Shown piece by piece: positions 1-8,221 of a stretch of 64,000 bases of DNA. The notes beneath the pieces were generated by a model, which was given only the letters and a program-made list of their open reading frames with translations, made no database searches and was not told the DNA's origin. Both the position numbers and the translations under genes were made by a program. Numbering within the stretch: position 1 is the first letter of the stretch; the number at the start of each line of letters is the position of its first letter. The stretch comes from Nitrosopelagicus sp964511265. Lineage in GTDB: Archaea; Thermoproteota; Nitrososphaeria; Nitrososphaerales; Nitrosopumilaceae. The stretch lies in NCBI GenBank assembly GCA_964511265.1, contig CAZEES010000001.1, forward strand, positions 1-64,000, in the 5' to 3' direction.

Positions 1-5
1 GATTG

Positions 6-13
6 TTTAAATC
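6..13 (+). promoter_or_regulatory. TATA-like element of thiC
   Basis: TTTAAATC lies 22-29 bases before the thiC ATG at 35, the distance expected for a TATA box feeding a leaderless transcript. The remaining space is too short for a TPP riboswitch, so thiC is probably not riboswitch-controlled here. Confidence 0.5.
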
Positions 14-34
14 CACCATTTGGTTATTTGACAT

Positions 35-1363
35 ATGGCTACTCAAATGACCTCTGCACGTAGGGGCATTGCTACTGATGAAATGAAACAAGTAGCAAAA
101 GATGAAGATGTGACACTTGATTGGCTAATTCCAAAAATTGCCAGCGGTTCAATAATAATTCCTAGTAATAATGTTAGAAAAGAAAAAATCCATAACGTTG
201 GAATTGGCAAGGGCATGAAAACTAAAGTAAATGTAAACATTGGAACCTCAACTTTGAATGTTAATCTTGATGAAGAAATTGAAAAAGCCAAAGTTGCTGT
301 GAAATATCATGCGGATACTATAATGGATCTGAGTGATGGTGGTGATGTTGGAAGTATAAGAAGAAAATTGTTGGAAGTTGCACCAATTACATTTGGAACT
401 GTACCAATCTATGAAGCATATAATTTTGGGGTTGAAAAACACAAAAATCCATTAGATATAACTGAAGATGATTTTCTTAAAGCATTTGAGAATAATATAA
501 AAGATGGAGTTGATTATACAACAATCCACTCAGGAATCACAAAAGAAATTGCTAAAAGAATTCTAAAGGTTGAGAGATATGCTGGTGTGGTTAGTAAAGG
601 TGGAACAATTACTGCTGCTTGGATGCTAAAATATGATAAAGAAAATCCTTACATTACTCATTATGATTATATGATGGAATTAGCACAAAAACATGATGTT
701 ACGTTTAGTTTAGGTGATGCTTTAAGACCTGGCTCAATCTTAGACTCTCATGATGAACTTCAAGTCCAAGAAATGATTAACATTGCAAGATTGTCTAAAC
801 GTGCAAATGAGCAAGAAGTTCAAGTGATGATTGAAGGTCCTGGTCATGTTCCATTAGATGAAGTTGCCGCAAATGTAAAACTGGCAAAATCACTTATTGG
901 TGATGTTCCGTATTATGTCTTAGGACCTTTGGTTACTGATATTGCATCTGGACATGATCATATTGCAAGTGCTATAGGGGCTGCAGTTTCAGCTAGTGAA
1001 GGTGTTGATCTCTTATGTTATCTTACTCCTTCTGAACATCTTGCTTTACCAAATGCTGAAGAAGTAAAATCTGGTCTGATTGCTTATCGAATTGCCGCTC
1101 ATGCTGGTGATCTTGTCAAATTAAGAGAAAAAGCAATCAAATGGGATATGCAAATGACTGAAGCTAGAAGAACACTTGACTGGGAAAAACAATTGGCATT
1201 ATCAATTGATCCTGAATTGGCAGCTAAAATTCATGGAAGAACTGGTCAACACCCTGGAAATAATGTTCCATGTACAATGTGTGGTGGCGCCTGTGTGTAT
1301 CTTATGTTGCCTCAACAAAGAAAATACGAGAAAGATCCTGAAAAATTAGAACAATCTAGTTAA
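35..1363 (+). CDS. thiC: Phosphomethylpyrimidine synthase ThiC
   Basis: Radical-SAM enzyme that converts aminoimidazole ribotide into hydroxymethylpyrimidine phosphate, the pyrimidine half of thiamine. The 442-residue product opens with the family signature TQMTSARRG and carries the ThiC core, including EGPGHVPLDEV and the HPGNNVPCTMCGGAC tail. The C-terminal iron-sulfur ligands are C413, C416 and C420, spaced CX2CX3C; bacterial ThiC uses CX2CX4C. The ATG start is fixed by a TATA-like element 22-29 bases upstream. The gene converges on a Nudix gene and their 3' ends overlap by 18 bases. No thiamine gene lies next to it in the window. Confidence 0.95.
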   Translation: MATQMTSARRGIATDEMKQVAKDEDVTLDWLIPKIASGSIIIPSNNVRKEKIHNVGIGKGMKTKVNVNIGTSTLNVNLDEEIEKAKVAVKYHADTIMDLSDGGDVGSIRRKLLEVAPITFGTVPIYEAYNFGVEKHKNPLDITEDDFLKAFENNIKDGVDYTTIHSGITKEIAKRILKVERYAGVVSKGGTITAAWMLKYDKENPYITHYDYMMELAQKHDVTFSLGDALRPGSILDSHDELQVQEMINIARLSKRANEQEVQVMIEGPGHVPLDEVAANVKLAKSLIGDVPYYVLGPLVTDIASGHDHIASAIGAAVSASEGVDLLCYLTPSEHLALPNAEEVKSGLIAYRIAAHAGDLVKLREKAIKWDMQMTEARRTLDWEKQLALSIDPELAAKIHGRTGQHPGNNVPCTMCGGACVYLMLPQQRKYEKDPEKLEQSS

Positions 1364-1750
1364 CACTTTATCTAAACTTGGAACTGTTGTGAATTTGTTC
1401 ATGTCATTGATGTCTATCCATTTAAACGCTGAATTCTCCCAATTCAATTTAATTTCTCTATTATCACATGAAAACAAAAATGGGTACACTTCCCATTGGT
1501 GATCTACATATTGGGGTGATTCAATCAACATTTTATCTCCTTCTCTCACTAAAGTAATATTTGATTCTTCTATTCCCACCTCCTCAAAAATTTCAATTCT
1601 TGCTCGTTTGATTGGTTCTTCATTATTTTCTATAATGCCACTAATCCCTGCCCAGAGATTCTTCATACTTTTTACTTTCTCACTTCTTTTTAGGAGTAGA
1701 ATTTCTTCTGAATTTATTAAAAACGACGTAACAATTTTTGTTTTACGCAT
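1346..1750 (-). CDS. Nudix hydrolase
   Basis: A small (134 aa) Nudix-fold protein, a family that hydrolyses nucleoside diphosphates linked to another group; the substrate cannot be told from sequence. The Nudix box covers residues 38-60 (G38, E44, then IEIFEEVGI). The metal-binding glutamates E53, E56 and E57 are present, but the Arg that normally precedes the first of them is Ile52. Its start overlaps the stop of tyrA by one base, so it is the last gene of the aromatic operon. Its role there is unknown; house-cleaning of oxidised nucleotides or an unlinked passenger are both possible. Confidence 0.8.
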   Translation of the reverse strand: MRKTKIVTSFLINSEEILLLKRSEKVKSMKNLWAGISGIIENNEEPIKRARIEIFEEVGIEESNITLVREGDKMLIESPQYVDHQWEVYPFLFSCDNREIKLNWENSAFKWIDINDMNKFTTVPSLDKVLTRLF

Positions 1751-2601
1751 TATTTCTCAATTGTATTGACCATTTTTGTTAGTTTTTTGTAGGATTTTTC
1801 TAGGTCAACATTTTGAGAAATTTTTTCTTTATTTGTGTTAATGTATTCAATTATCTCTTCACCTTTTCCTTCTTGTGCGGATGCCAGTAGTCTTCCTACA
1901 TCTTTCCAAAATTCCTCTGCAACCTTTCTAATCTCTGGATTTGAAATAATGGTCTCAATTAATTCTGGTGATTCTGTCATTATGCTCTCTGCCAAAATCT
2001 TTTGAGCTTTGAATGTTGTTCCTGCCATTTTTTCTGTAAGTAATATTTTGTCATCTTTTGCTAAAATATTTGCAAATGCTATGTTAATTAAATGAGTTAA
2101 ACCAAGAATCATTGCAATTTTTTTATCATGCTCTGTAGAGTCAATTGTAACGAAATTGCCATCTGGAAAAAGATTCTTTGCAACATTTAATTCCTTTTTT
2201 CCATCTTTTATTGGTATTAAAATGATATTGTGATTTTTTAGATTTTTTGCACCTGGACCAAACATAGGATGCATACAGATTGGTGATACTTTTGCAGGTA
2301 TTTTTCCTAATGCTGTTGCCGTCTTTGATTTTTGTGAGGTGATGTCAATTAGATATGATTCTCTTTTCATTTCTTTTGCAATTAATCTAATAATTTCAGG
2401 AGTCTTTTTTGTGGGTGTTGATAATAAAACATAATCTACATTCAAAATTGCACTGATCAGTGATTTTGCATTTTTTATATTTTTTGCAACTGGATTTGTG
2501 TTATCAAAACCAGTAACTTCAAACCCTTTCTTTGAAAAATATTCTGAGAACCACTTGCCCATTGCTCCCCCTGCTCCTATTATTGCAATAGTTTTTACCA
2601 T
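1750..2601 (-). CDS. tyrA: Prephenate/arogenate dehydrogenase (TyrA family)
   Basis: NAD(P)-dependent oxidative decarboxylation of prephenate or arogenate on the way to tyrosine. The 283-residue protein starts with a Rossmann fold (GAGGAMG at residues 9-15) and has the TyrA motif HPMFGPGAK near residue 113, followed by the helical dimerisation half. There is no ACT regulatory domain. It follows the chorismate mutase-aminotransferase gene with a 7-base gap. Because that neighbour carries an aminotransferase domain, transamination of prephenate before TyrA (arogenate route) is plausible, but the sequence does not decide between prephenate and arogenate. Confidence 0.9.
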   Translation of the reverse strand: MVKTIAIIGAGGAMGKWFSEYFSKKGFEVTGFDNTNPVAKNIKNAKSLISAILNVDYVLLSTPTKKTPEIIRLIAKEMKRESYLIDITSQKSKTATALGKIPAKVSPICMHPMFGPGAKNLKNHNIILIPIKDGKKELNVAKNLFPDGNFVTIDSTEHDKKIAMILGLTHLINIAFANILAKDDKILLTEKMAGTTFKAQKILAESIMTESPELIETIISNPEIRKVAEEFWKDVGRLLASAQEGKGEEIIEYINTNKEKISQNVDLEKSYKKLTKMVNTIEK

Positions 2602-2608
2602 TGTATCT

Positions 2609-3970
2609 CTATAACCTAGTTTTTAATATGTCCATGCCTTGAACTAGTGTTTTTATATCTGAACAGGCAGAGATTCTAAAAAACTCATTGTAATCCCCAA
2701 ATCCTATTCCTGGTGCAATAGCTACACCATGATCTAACAACTTCTCAGATAATTCTGAAGTATTAATTGGATTTTTAGTACGTGCAAAAATATACATCGC
2801 GCCATCTGGTCTGACAAATTCCAATTCCATTTCTTTACAAATCTCTTGCAATTTTGTTAATCTCTCTTCCATTGTTTTTACATTATCTGTGACATCATCT
2901 TCTAATGAATTCATAGCTGTATACTGGATTGGCTCTGAAACATTTGTCAAACAAAGTGCTTGCAATTTTGTTAATTTTTCAATAATCTTCTCACTAGATA
3001 TCAAATATCCAATCCTGTATCCTGTCATGGAATGTGATTTTGAAAATGACTGTGTAATGATTGATTTTTCATAATTATACGATAAAACACTCTTCCATTC
3101 TTTATTTGAATAATTACTGTAAATCTCATCACTTAGAATATACAGGTCGTGTTTTCTTGCAATCTCTACAATTTTATCTTGTAATATCTTTGGCAAAATC
3201 TTACCTGTAGGATTGTTTGGGTAATTCAGAACAATCATCTTTGTATTATCATTAATGCATGATGAAATCTCATCAATATTTGGCTCCCACTTGTCTTCCA
3301 ATGTTGTTTTAATACTTCGTACTTTGATGCCTGCATTTATTGCACATTGTCTGTATGCCGGCCATGCTGGCTCGATCACAACTATTTCATCTCCTGGATC
3401 TAAAAGTGTGGTGATGGATAGGAAAACACCAAATCTTGCACCCGGAATGATCATGACATTTTTTGTGTCAGTTTCTGCACCAAAATTCTTGTTCACAAAT
3501 TCTGCTAATCTTGATCGAAATTCTGGCAGTCCTCTTGCTGGACCATATTTGCCAAATCCTTTATCATATACTTCTGATAGTGATTTTTTTACATTAATTG
3601 GAGGTTGAAAATCTGGTTCTCCGACCTCTAAATGAATTATTTTTTTCCCTTTCTGTTCTAATTCTTTTGCTTTAAGAAAAATTGCTAAATGTGTATTTGA
3701 CTCTGATGATTGAACTTTTACTGACTCGTTTAATAAAAAATTCAGGAATTTAAGTGCAGTATTTTCTTCAAAATCAATTTTTCTGCATTGATTCTTTACT
3801 ACTTCTCTAAGTTTTTCTTCTCTAGACTCGTTAGATACGCTCATTCCTTGTTTGCTTTTTATTTTTCCTATCTCTTGTGCAATCTCTGTTCTTGTTTTTA
3901 ATAGAGATAACATCTCAATTGTAATCTCTTCAATTTTTTTTCTTAATTCTTCTAGTTCAGTCATTTTCAT
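2609..3970 (-). CDS. Chorismate mutase-aminotransferase fusion
   Basis: A 453-residue two-domain enzyme. Residues 4-90 are an AroQ-type chorismate mutase (all-helical, chorismate to prephenate). Residues 95-453 are a fold-type I PLP aminotransferase of the aspartate/prephenate class, with NYPNNPTGK near 249-257, SDEIYS near 280-285 and the Schiff-base lysine K311 in SFSKSHSMTGYR. The fusion joins two consecutive steps of Phe/Tyr synthesis. The ATG overlaps the aroC stop by 4 bases and the stop lies 7 bases before tyrA, so it is translationally linked to both. The amino acceptor (prephenate, or phenylpyruvate/hydroxyphenylpyruvate) is inferred from context. Confidence 0.92.
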   Translation of the reverse strand: MKMTELEELRKKIEEITIEMLSLLKTRTEIAQEIGKIKSKQGMSVSNESREEKLREVVKNQCRKIDFEENTALKFLNFLLNESVKVQSSESNTHLAIFLKAKELEQKGKKIIHLEVGEPDFQPPINVKKSLSEVYDKGFGKYGPARGLPEFRSRLAEFVNKNFGAETDTKNVMIIPGARFGVFLSITTLLDPGDEIVVIEPAWPAYRQCAINAGIKVRSIKTTLEDKWEPNIDEISSCINDNTKMIVLNYPNNPTGKILPKILQDKIVEIARKHDLYILSDEIYSNYSNKEWKSVLSYNYEKSIITQSFSKSHSMTGYRIGYLISSEKIIEKLTKLQALCLTNVSEPIQYTAMNSLEDDVTDNVKTMEERLTKLQEICKEMELEFVRPDGAMYIFARTKNPINTSELSEKLLDHGVAIAPGIGFGDYNEFFRISACSDIKTLVQGMDILKTRL

Positions 3971-5064
3971 AATGTTGGTTTTATGAAACCACTAAGCAAT
4001 GCATGATCTGCTATAGTTAATGCAACCAATGAATCTACTACTGGAGGTGCACGTGGCACAACACATGGATCATGTCTTCCTCCTACTTGCAGTTTAATTG
4101 ATTTCTTCTTTCTTATATCAATACTTTGTTGTATCTTGGAAATTGATGATGCAGGTTTGAATGCAATCCTTAATGTTATTGGCATCCCATTTGAAATACC
4201 GCCTAGAATCCCGCCCGAATTATTAGTTTTTGTTGAAACTTTCCCTCTTTTGATCACATATGCATCATTATTCTCTGAACCAAATCTTTCAGAGCCTGCA
4301 AAACCAGAACCAAACTCTATTCCTTTAACCGCTGGAATTGAAAAAATTGCCTTACTTATGTCGGATTCTAATGAACCAAAAATCGGTTCTCCTAACCCGA
4401 CAGGTAAATTTGTAGTAATTGATTCTACTATTCCTCCGAGTGAATCGCCTTTATTTCTGGCATTCAAAATGGCATTTTTCATTTTTTGGGCAGTACTTTT
4501 TTTAGGACATCTCACGTCGTTTGTATAAATTGATTTGAATTCTTTTTTGGTGGCTTTGTTTTTCATCTTCACTTTTCCAATCTGCGAAGTGTAAGAATTA
4601 GTTTCAACTCCAATTGCATCCTTGAGCAATTTTCTTGCAATTGCTCCTCCCATGACATGTGTGGCAGTTAATCTTCCCGAAAATCTTCCCCCTCCTCTGT
4701 GATCATTGAATTTTTTATATTTGATATAAGCTGGATAATCAGAATGTCCTGGGCGCATCTCAGTTCTTAATTTTTCATACGCAACTGACTTTTGATCCTT
4801 ATTCCAAATTATCATCGTAATGGGTGCACCCGTAGTGTATCCTCGGAATGTACCTGTTAGAATTTCTACCACATCTCCTTCTTTTCTCTGTGTAGAGACA
4901 AGTGATTGTCCAGGTTTTCTTAAATTTAACATTTTTTGGATATCTTTCTCATCTAATTCTAATCCTGCAGGACATCCATCTAAAACAGCACCAATACACT
5001 TTCCATGACTCTCGCCAAAACTAGTAAGAACCAGTCTTCTACCTATAGAATTACCGTTCAACAA
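3967..5064 (-). CDS. aroC: Chorismate synthase
   Basis: Last shikimate step: anti-1,4 elimination of phosphate from EPSP to give chorismate, using reduced FMN. The 365-residue length fits the family. Signatures visible are SFGESHG near the N-terminus, RPGHSDYPAYIKY, GGGRFSGRLTATHVM (substrate/flavin site) and the C-terminal GRHDPCVVPRAPPV. The start is one of two adjacent TTG codons (5062-5064 or 5059-5061). The gene is 36 bases downstream of aroA and overlaps the next gene by 4 bases. Confidence 0.95.
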   Translation of the reverse strand: MLNGNSIGRRLVLTSFGESHGKCIGAVLDGCPAGLELDEKDIQKMLNLRKPGQSLVSTQRKEGDVVEILTGTFRGYTTGAPITMIIWNKDQKSVAYEKLRTEMRPGHSDYPAYIKYKKFNDHRGGGRFSGRLTATHVMGGAIARKLLKDAIGVETNSYTSQIGKVKMKNKATKKEFKSIYTNDVRCPKKSTAQKMKNAILNARNKGDSLGGIVESITTNLPVGLGEPIFGSLESDISKAIFSIPAVKGIEFGSGFAGSERFGSENNDAYVIKRGKVSTKTNNSGGILGGISNGMPITLRIAFKPASSISKIQQSIDIRKKKSIKLQVGGRHDPCVVPRAPPVVDSLVALTIADHALLSGFIKPTL

Positions 5065-5100
5065 TCAAAGATCGTCTATGATGCTTATAATCCTTCTATG

Positions 5101-6369
5101 CTAGCTTATGTTTGCGCCTACATTTACAAGGTCTGAAATAAATTCTGGATATGAGACTTTCACTGCATCTGGATCTGAAACTGTACAGTCTCCCACAAAC
5201 ATTCCCACAATCGCGAATGCCATGAATAATCTATGATCATTTTCCGAGTCTAATTCAGCAGGAATTAATTCTGAAGACTTTCTGAGAATCATACCGTCCT
5301 CTCTTTCTTCCACATCCAATCCTATCTTTTTTAATTCTCTTGAAATTATTGCAATCCTATCTGTCTCTTTGTATCTTGCATGTTTTACATTAAACATCTC
5401 GATGGGTTTTTCTGATTTCAATGCAAGAATTGCAATGGCAGGTAAAAGATCTGGTGTATCTGATAAATCAAATTTCCCACCTTTTAATGAAATCGGAGAT
5501 TCTGTGGTAATTATGTCATCTTCAAGTGTTACATTTACTCCCAATCTCTCTAAAATATCCACAATTGCCTCATCACCTTGTGGCATATCTCCTAAACTTA
5601 TCTCAATATCAAGACCATCTCCTAACAAAACATTTGCCGCTAATAATAATGCCAGATTGGAAAAATCTGATGGAATTGAAAATGTGGTTGGTTTGTAAAT
5701 CTGATGTGTGACAACATATCTCTTATATTCTTCTTCAATCTTTACCTCCACCCCAAATTTTTTCATTATTGCAATTGTCAAATCAACATATGGTTTTGAA
5801 ACCAGTTCTCCTTCTACCTCGATAATCAAGCCCTCAGGTAATCGAGGTGCAATAATAAGTAGTGCAGAAATGAACTGACTAGAAATGTCTCCATTTATGC
5901 TGATTTCTTTTCCTTGAATCTTGCCGTTGATATGTATTGGAGGTTTACCCTCGTTTGATTCAGTTTCAACTCCCATTGTCTCTAAAGCATCTAAAATGGG
6001 CTGCATTGGTCTTTTTCTAAGACTGTCATCTCCATTTAATGTTGTATTTCCTCCTGATAATGCAGCTATTGCAATTGCAATTCTAATTGTTGTTCCTGAA
6101 TTTTCAGCATTTATAATCGAGCTTTGAACCGTTTCGCCAATTTTGTTTTTAATAGTCACATTGTTTTCCACTTCTTCTACCTCGATTCCAAATCCTCTGC
6201 ATGCACTAATTGTTGCAATAGTGTCATTAGAACGTAGAATTTTTTTTACTATGCTTTTACCATCAGATAATGCTGCAAGGAATATTGCTCTATGAGTATA
6301 ACTCTTGTTAGCTGGACATGTTATTTTACCACTTAATTTGGATTTCTGAATCTTACAATTCATGAACAT
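5101..6369 (-). CDS. aroA: 3-phosphoshikimate 1-carboxyvinyltransferase (EPSP synthase)
   Basis: Transfers enolpyruvyl from PEP to shikimate 3-phosphate. The 422-residue protein shows the two-domain EPSPS pattern: CPANKSYTHRAIFLAAL near residue 18, NAENSGTTIRIAIAI (the NSGTT PEP-site motif), LRKRPMQPILDAL, and the C-terminal KETDRIAIISREL. Two in-frame ATGs exist, at 6369 and 6363; either gives a short overlap with the upstream aroK, consistent with translational coupling. Sensitivity class to glyphosate was not assessed. Confidence 0.95.
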   Translation of the reverse strand: MFMNCKIQKSKLSGKITCPANKSYTHRAIFLAALSDGKSIVKKILRSNDTIATISACRGFGIEVEEVENNVTIKNKIGETVQSSIINAENSGTTIRIAIAIAALSGGNTTLNGDDSLRKRPMQPILDALETMGVETESNEGKPPIHINGKIQGKEISINGDISSQFISALLIIAPRLPEGLIIEVEGELVSKPYVDLTIAIMKKFGVEVKIEEEYKRYVVTHQIYKPTTFSIPSDFSNLALLLAANVLLGDGLDIEISLGDMPQGDEAIVDILERLGVNVTLEDDIITTESPISLKGGKFDLSDTPDLLPAIAILALKSEKPIEMFNVKHARYKETDRIAIISRELKKIGLDVEEREDGMILRKSSELIPAELDSENDHRLFMAFAIVGMFVGDCTVSDPDAVKVSYPEFISDLVNVGANIS

Positions 6370-7207
6370 GCGCCTTTTTGTTATTGATGTTAGCTATCAT
6401 TATCTTACCTTCCAATCCAGAAAATTCTTTCTGAATTCTTGATTTATTCTTTTTATCTGTAATTGCCATTATTGAAGGTCCATTACCTGAAATTGTTGCA
6501 CACAATGCCCCCTTTTCCATTAATTTCATGATTAAATTTGGCTCTGAATTTAAAATTGAGGTTGTTGCAATTCCGTTGAGTATGCCGGCATTCCAATAAT
6601 CTGAATTCTTTGCAAGTTCCCATGATTTTTCAAATGCATTTTTGAATTCTTTCAGCCTTTTCAAATTGCCTCGCTTTCTTGATCTTGGTAAAAATATTAT
6701 TGCTTGAAGTTCTTTTGGACCTAGTTCTCTGCACAATAACTTCATCTTCAAATTATCCGTTACATTAAACCCTCCAAAATAACATGCACATGCATCATCA
6801 TAGGCCCCCGTAATGCTAACTTTGGTCTGTATTGATGTTTTAGCACCTAACTTCAGAATCTCTTCATCACTCATATGTTTTCCAAAAGCTTTTGCACATG
6901 ACAATACAACTGCTGATGAAATTGCACTAGAGCTCTTTAATCCATATCCTGTCGGTATGTTTGATCTAAAGTCCAACTCTAGCCTTGTATTCTCTAAAAT
7001 CTTCTTTGGAATCATGTTGTCAATTACCTTGTTTATCAAACGTGAACTAATTGTCTTATTTTCAGAAGTGATATGAATCCCAGTTCCTTCTTTTTTTGTT
7101 AATGTGGCTTCTACAAATGTATCAATTCCTAATGTGGCACCTTTTCCTATGGCAATTGCATTTACTATGGATACTGCCCCATACACCATGGCAACTACTT
7201 TTGTCAT
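6353..7207 (-). CDS. aroK: Shikimate kinase, archaeal GHMP type
   Basis: ATP-dependent phosphorylation of shikimate. This is the archaeal GHMP-family enzyme, unrelated to the bacterial P-loop AroK. The 284-residue product has the GHMP ATP-binding motif PTGYGLKSSSAIS at residues 85-97, and SGNGPSIMAITD near the C-terminus. The start overlaps the aroE stop by one base and its own stop overlaps the start of aroA by 17 bases. Placement between aroE and aroA supports shikimate rather than homoserine or mevalonate as the substrate. Confidence 0.93.
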   Translation of the reverse strand: MTKVVAMVYGAVSIVNAIAIGKGATLGIDTFVEATLTKKEGTGIHITSENKTISSRLINKVIDNMIPKKILENTRLELDFRSNIPTGYGLKSSSAISSAVVLSCAKAFGKHMSDEEILKLGAKTSIQTKVSITGAYDDACACYFGGFNVTDNLKMKLLCRELGPKELQAIIFLPRSRKRGNLKRLKEFKNAFEKSWELAKNSDYWNAGILNGIATTSILNSEPNLIMKLMEKGALCATISGNGPSIMAITDKKNKSRIQKEFSGLEGKIMIANINNKKAHVHEL

Positions 7208-7905
7208 CAGAAACCTCCTAGAATGGCACGTTTCATTGCGTCATATGGTGCTTGCTTATCCAACCAAATCTCAAATGAACGTATTGCTTGACCAAGTAGC
7301 ATCTCATATCCAAAAATAATTCTAGATTTTTTTTCTTTTGCTGTGTTTATCAAATCTGTTTTCATTGGTTTGTAAACTATATCATAAACTATAGTCTGTT
7401 CATCAAATAATCTATTTGGAATGATATTTTTTTCACCATTCAATCCCAATGATGATGCATTAACTATCATGTCAAATTTTGAATCAAAACCTTCCATATC
7501 TTCAATTGAATTTGATACAGAACTTAACCCTATTCCGTTTGAAAACTCTGATAATTCATCTCCTTTGCTCTTTGTTCTATTAACAATTGTAATCTCTTTT
7601 GCATTTTCTTTTTGAAATCCTGCAATGATAGCTCTTGCTGCTCCNNNNNNNNNNNNNNNNNNNNNNNNNNNNNNNNNNNNNNNNNNNNNNNNNNNNNNNN
7701 NNNNNNNNNNNNNNNNNNNNNNNNNNNNNNNNNNNNNNNNNNNNATTTTTTTTAAAGATTCTATGCCTGTAGCCAATTCTCCTTTAGCAACTCTGTATGC
7801 AATGTATGTGCATTCCATCTCCAATTCTCTATATGCTGCATTGTGAATTGTTGGAGATAATGAATGATCAATAGGATCTCCAATTACTGCAAATGTCTTT
7901 AGCAT
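7207..7905 (-). CDS. aroE: Shikimate dehydrogenase (interrupted by an assembly gap)
   Basis: NADPH-dependent reduction of 3-dehydroshikimate. The N-terminal part has the AroE signature GDPIDHSLSPTIHNAAY at residues 8-24; after the gap come GAARAIIAGF and TIVNRTKSKG of the Rossmann NADP domain and the C-terminal EMLLGQAIRSFEIW. One hundred N at 7645-7744 replace the middle. In complete AroE proteins the segment lost here (including the NVTIPHK and NTD motifs) is about 75 residues, roughly twice what 100 bases encode, so the true gap is probably near 220-230 bases. First gene of the downstream half of the aro block; it must use its own promoter because the upstream half is separated from it. 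Confidence 0.92.
   Translation of the reverse strand: MLKTFAVIGDPIDHSLSPTIHNAAYRELEMECTYIAYRVAKGELATGIESLKKXXXXXXXXXXXXXXXXXXXXXXXXXXXXXXXXXXGAARAIIAGFQKENAKEITIVNRTKSKGDELSEFSNGIGLSSVSNSIEDMEGFDSKFDMIVNASSLGLNGEKNIIPNRLFDEQTIVYDIVYKPMKTDLINTAKEKKSRIIFGYEMLLGQAIRSFEIWLDKQAPYDAMKRAILGGF
7645..7744. other. Assembly gap (100 N) inside aroE
   Basis: Exactly 100 N, the conventional placeholder for a gap of unknown length. Both flanks are in the aroE frame when the run is read as 100 bases, but this is likely to be chance. Confidence 0.99.
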
Positions 7906-7953
7906 AACTCTAATCCAAATTAGATTGATATGACTCTTGCCTATATTGGTCTC

Positions 7954-7961
7954 CTTATATG
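7954..7961 (+). promoter_or_regulatory. TATA-like element before the 58-aa gene
   Basis: CTTATATG with core TTATAT at 7955-7960, 24-29 bases before the ATG at 7984. It supports real, leaderless transcription of the small gene. The reverse strand of the same stretch is also A/T rich and may contribute to the divergent aroE promoter. Confidence 0.45.
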
Positions 7962-7983
7962 AATAAACGTTCCAGAGAAGTTA

Positions 7984-8160
7984 ATGTCACTCTTTGATGA
8001 GGTAATATCCGATACAATTACAGAAGATCAATTCTATGACAAGGTTTTTGCTAAAACCAAGTCTCAAAGCACTTTTGACACTGTAAGGACTAGAGTCAGA
8101 GCATTTGATTATTTTTGTGACTATCAATACAAGATGAAAAAAAGACCAGGTTTTGGTTGA
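7984..8160 (+). CDS. 58-aa protein resembling the N-terminus of a tyrosine recombinase
   Basis: Reads MSLFDEVISDTITEDQFYDK at the start and ends in YKMKKRPGFG. The helical pattern with FDYFCDYQY resembles the SAM-like core-binding domain at the start of XerC/XerD-type integrases, but the catalytic domain is absent and the frame does not continue after the TGA at 8158-8160. It may be a decayed integrase fragment or a stand-alone small protein. A TATA-like element at the right distance argues that it is transcribed. It sits in the 2.8-kb stretch that splits the aro operon, which fits an old integration event, though no att repeats were found. Family assignment is tentative. Confidence 0.5.
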   Translation: MSLFDEVISDTITEDQFYDKVFAKTKSQSTFDTVRTRVRAFDYFCDYQYKMKKRPGFG

Positions 8161-8190
8161 ACGTCCTATTTTTTTGGAAAACAGTCATAG

Positions 8191-8198
8191 TTATTAAT
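8191..8198 (+). promoter_or_regulatory. TATA-like element of the FG-GAP gene
   Basis: TTATTAAT lies 24-31 bases before the TTG at 8222, supporting that TTG as a leaderless start. Confidence 0.45.
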
Positions 8199-8221
8199 CC
8201 AAGTATTTTTTAAAAAAATTA

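Noticed and set aside
1..34. TPP riboswitch before thiC
   Set aside because: A TATA-like element is only 22-29 bases from the ATG and no THI-box motifs are present in the visible leader.
4136..4528. 130-codon plus-strand frame
   Set aside because: Antisense to chorismate synthase, no recognisable features.
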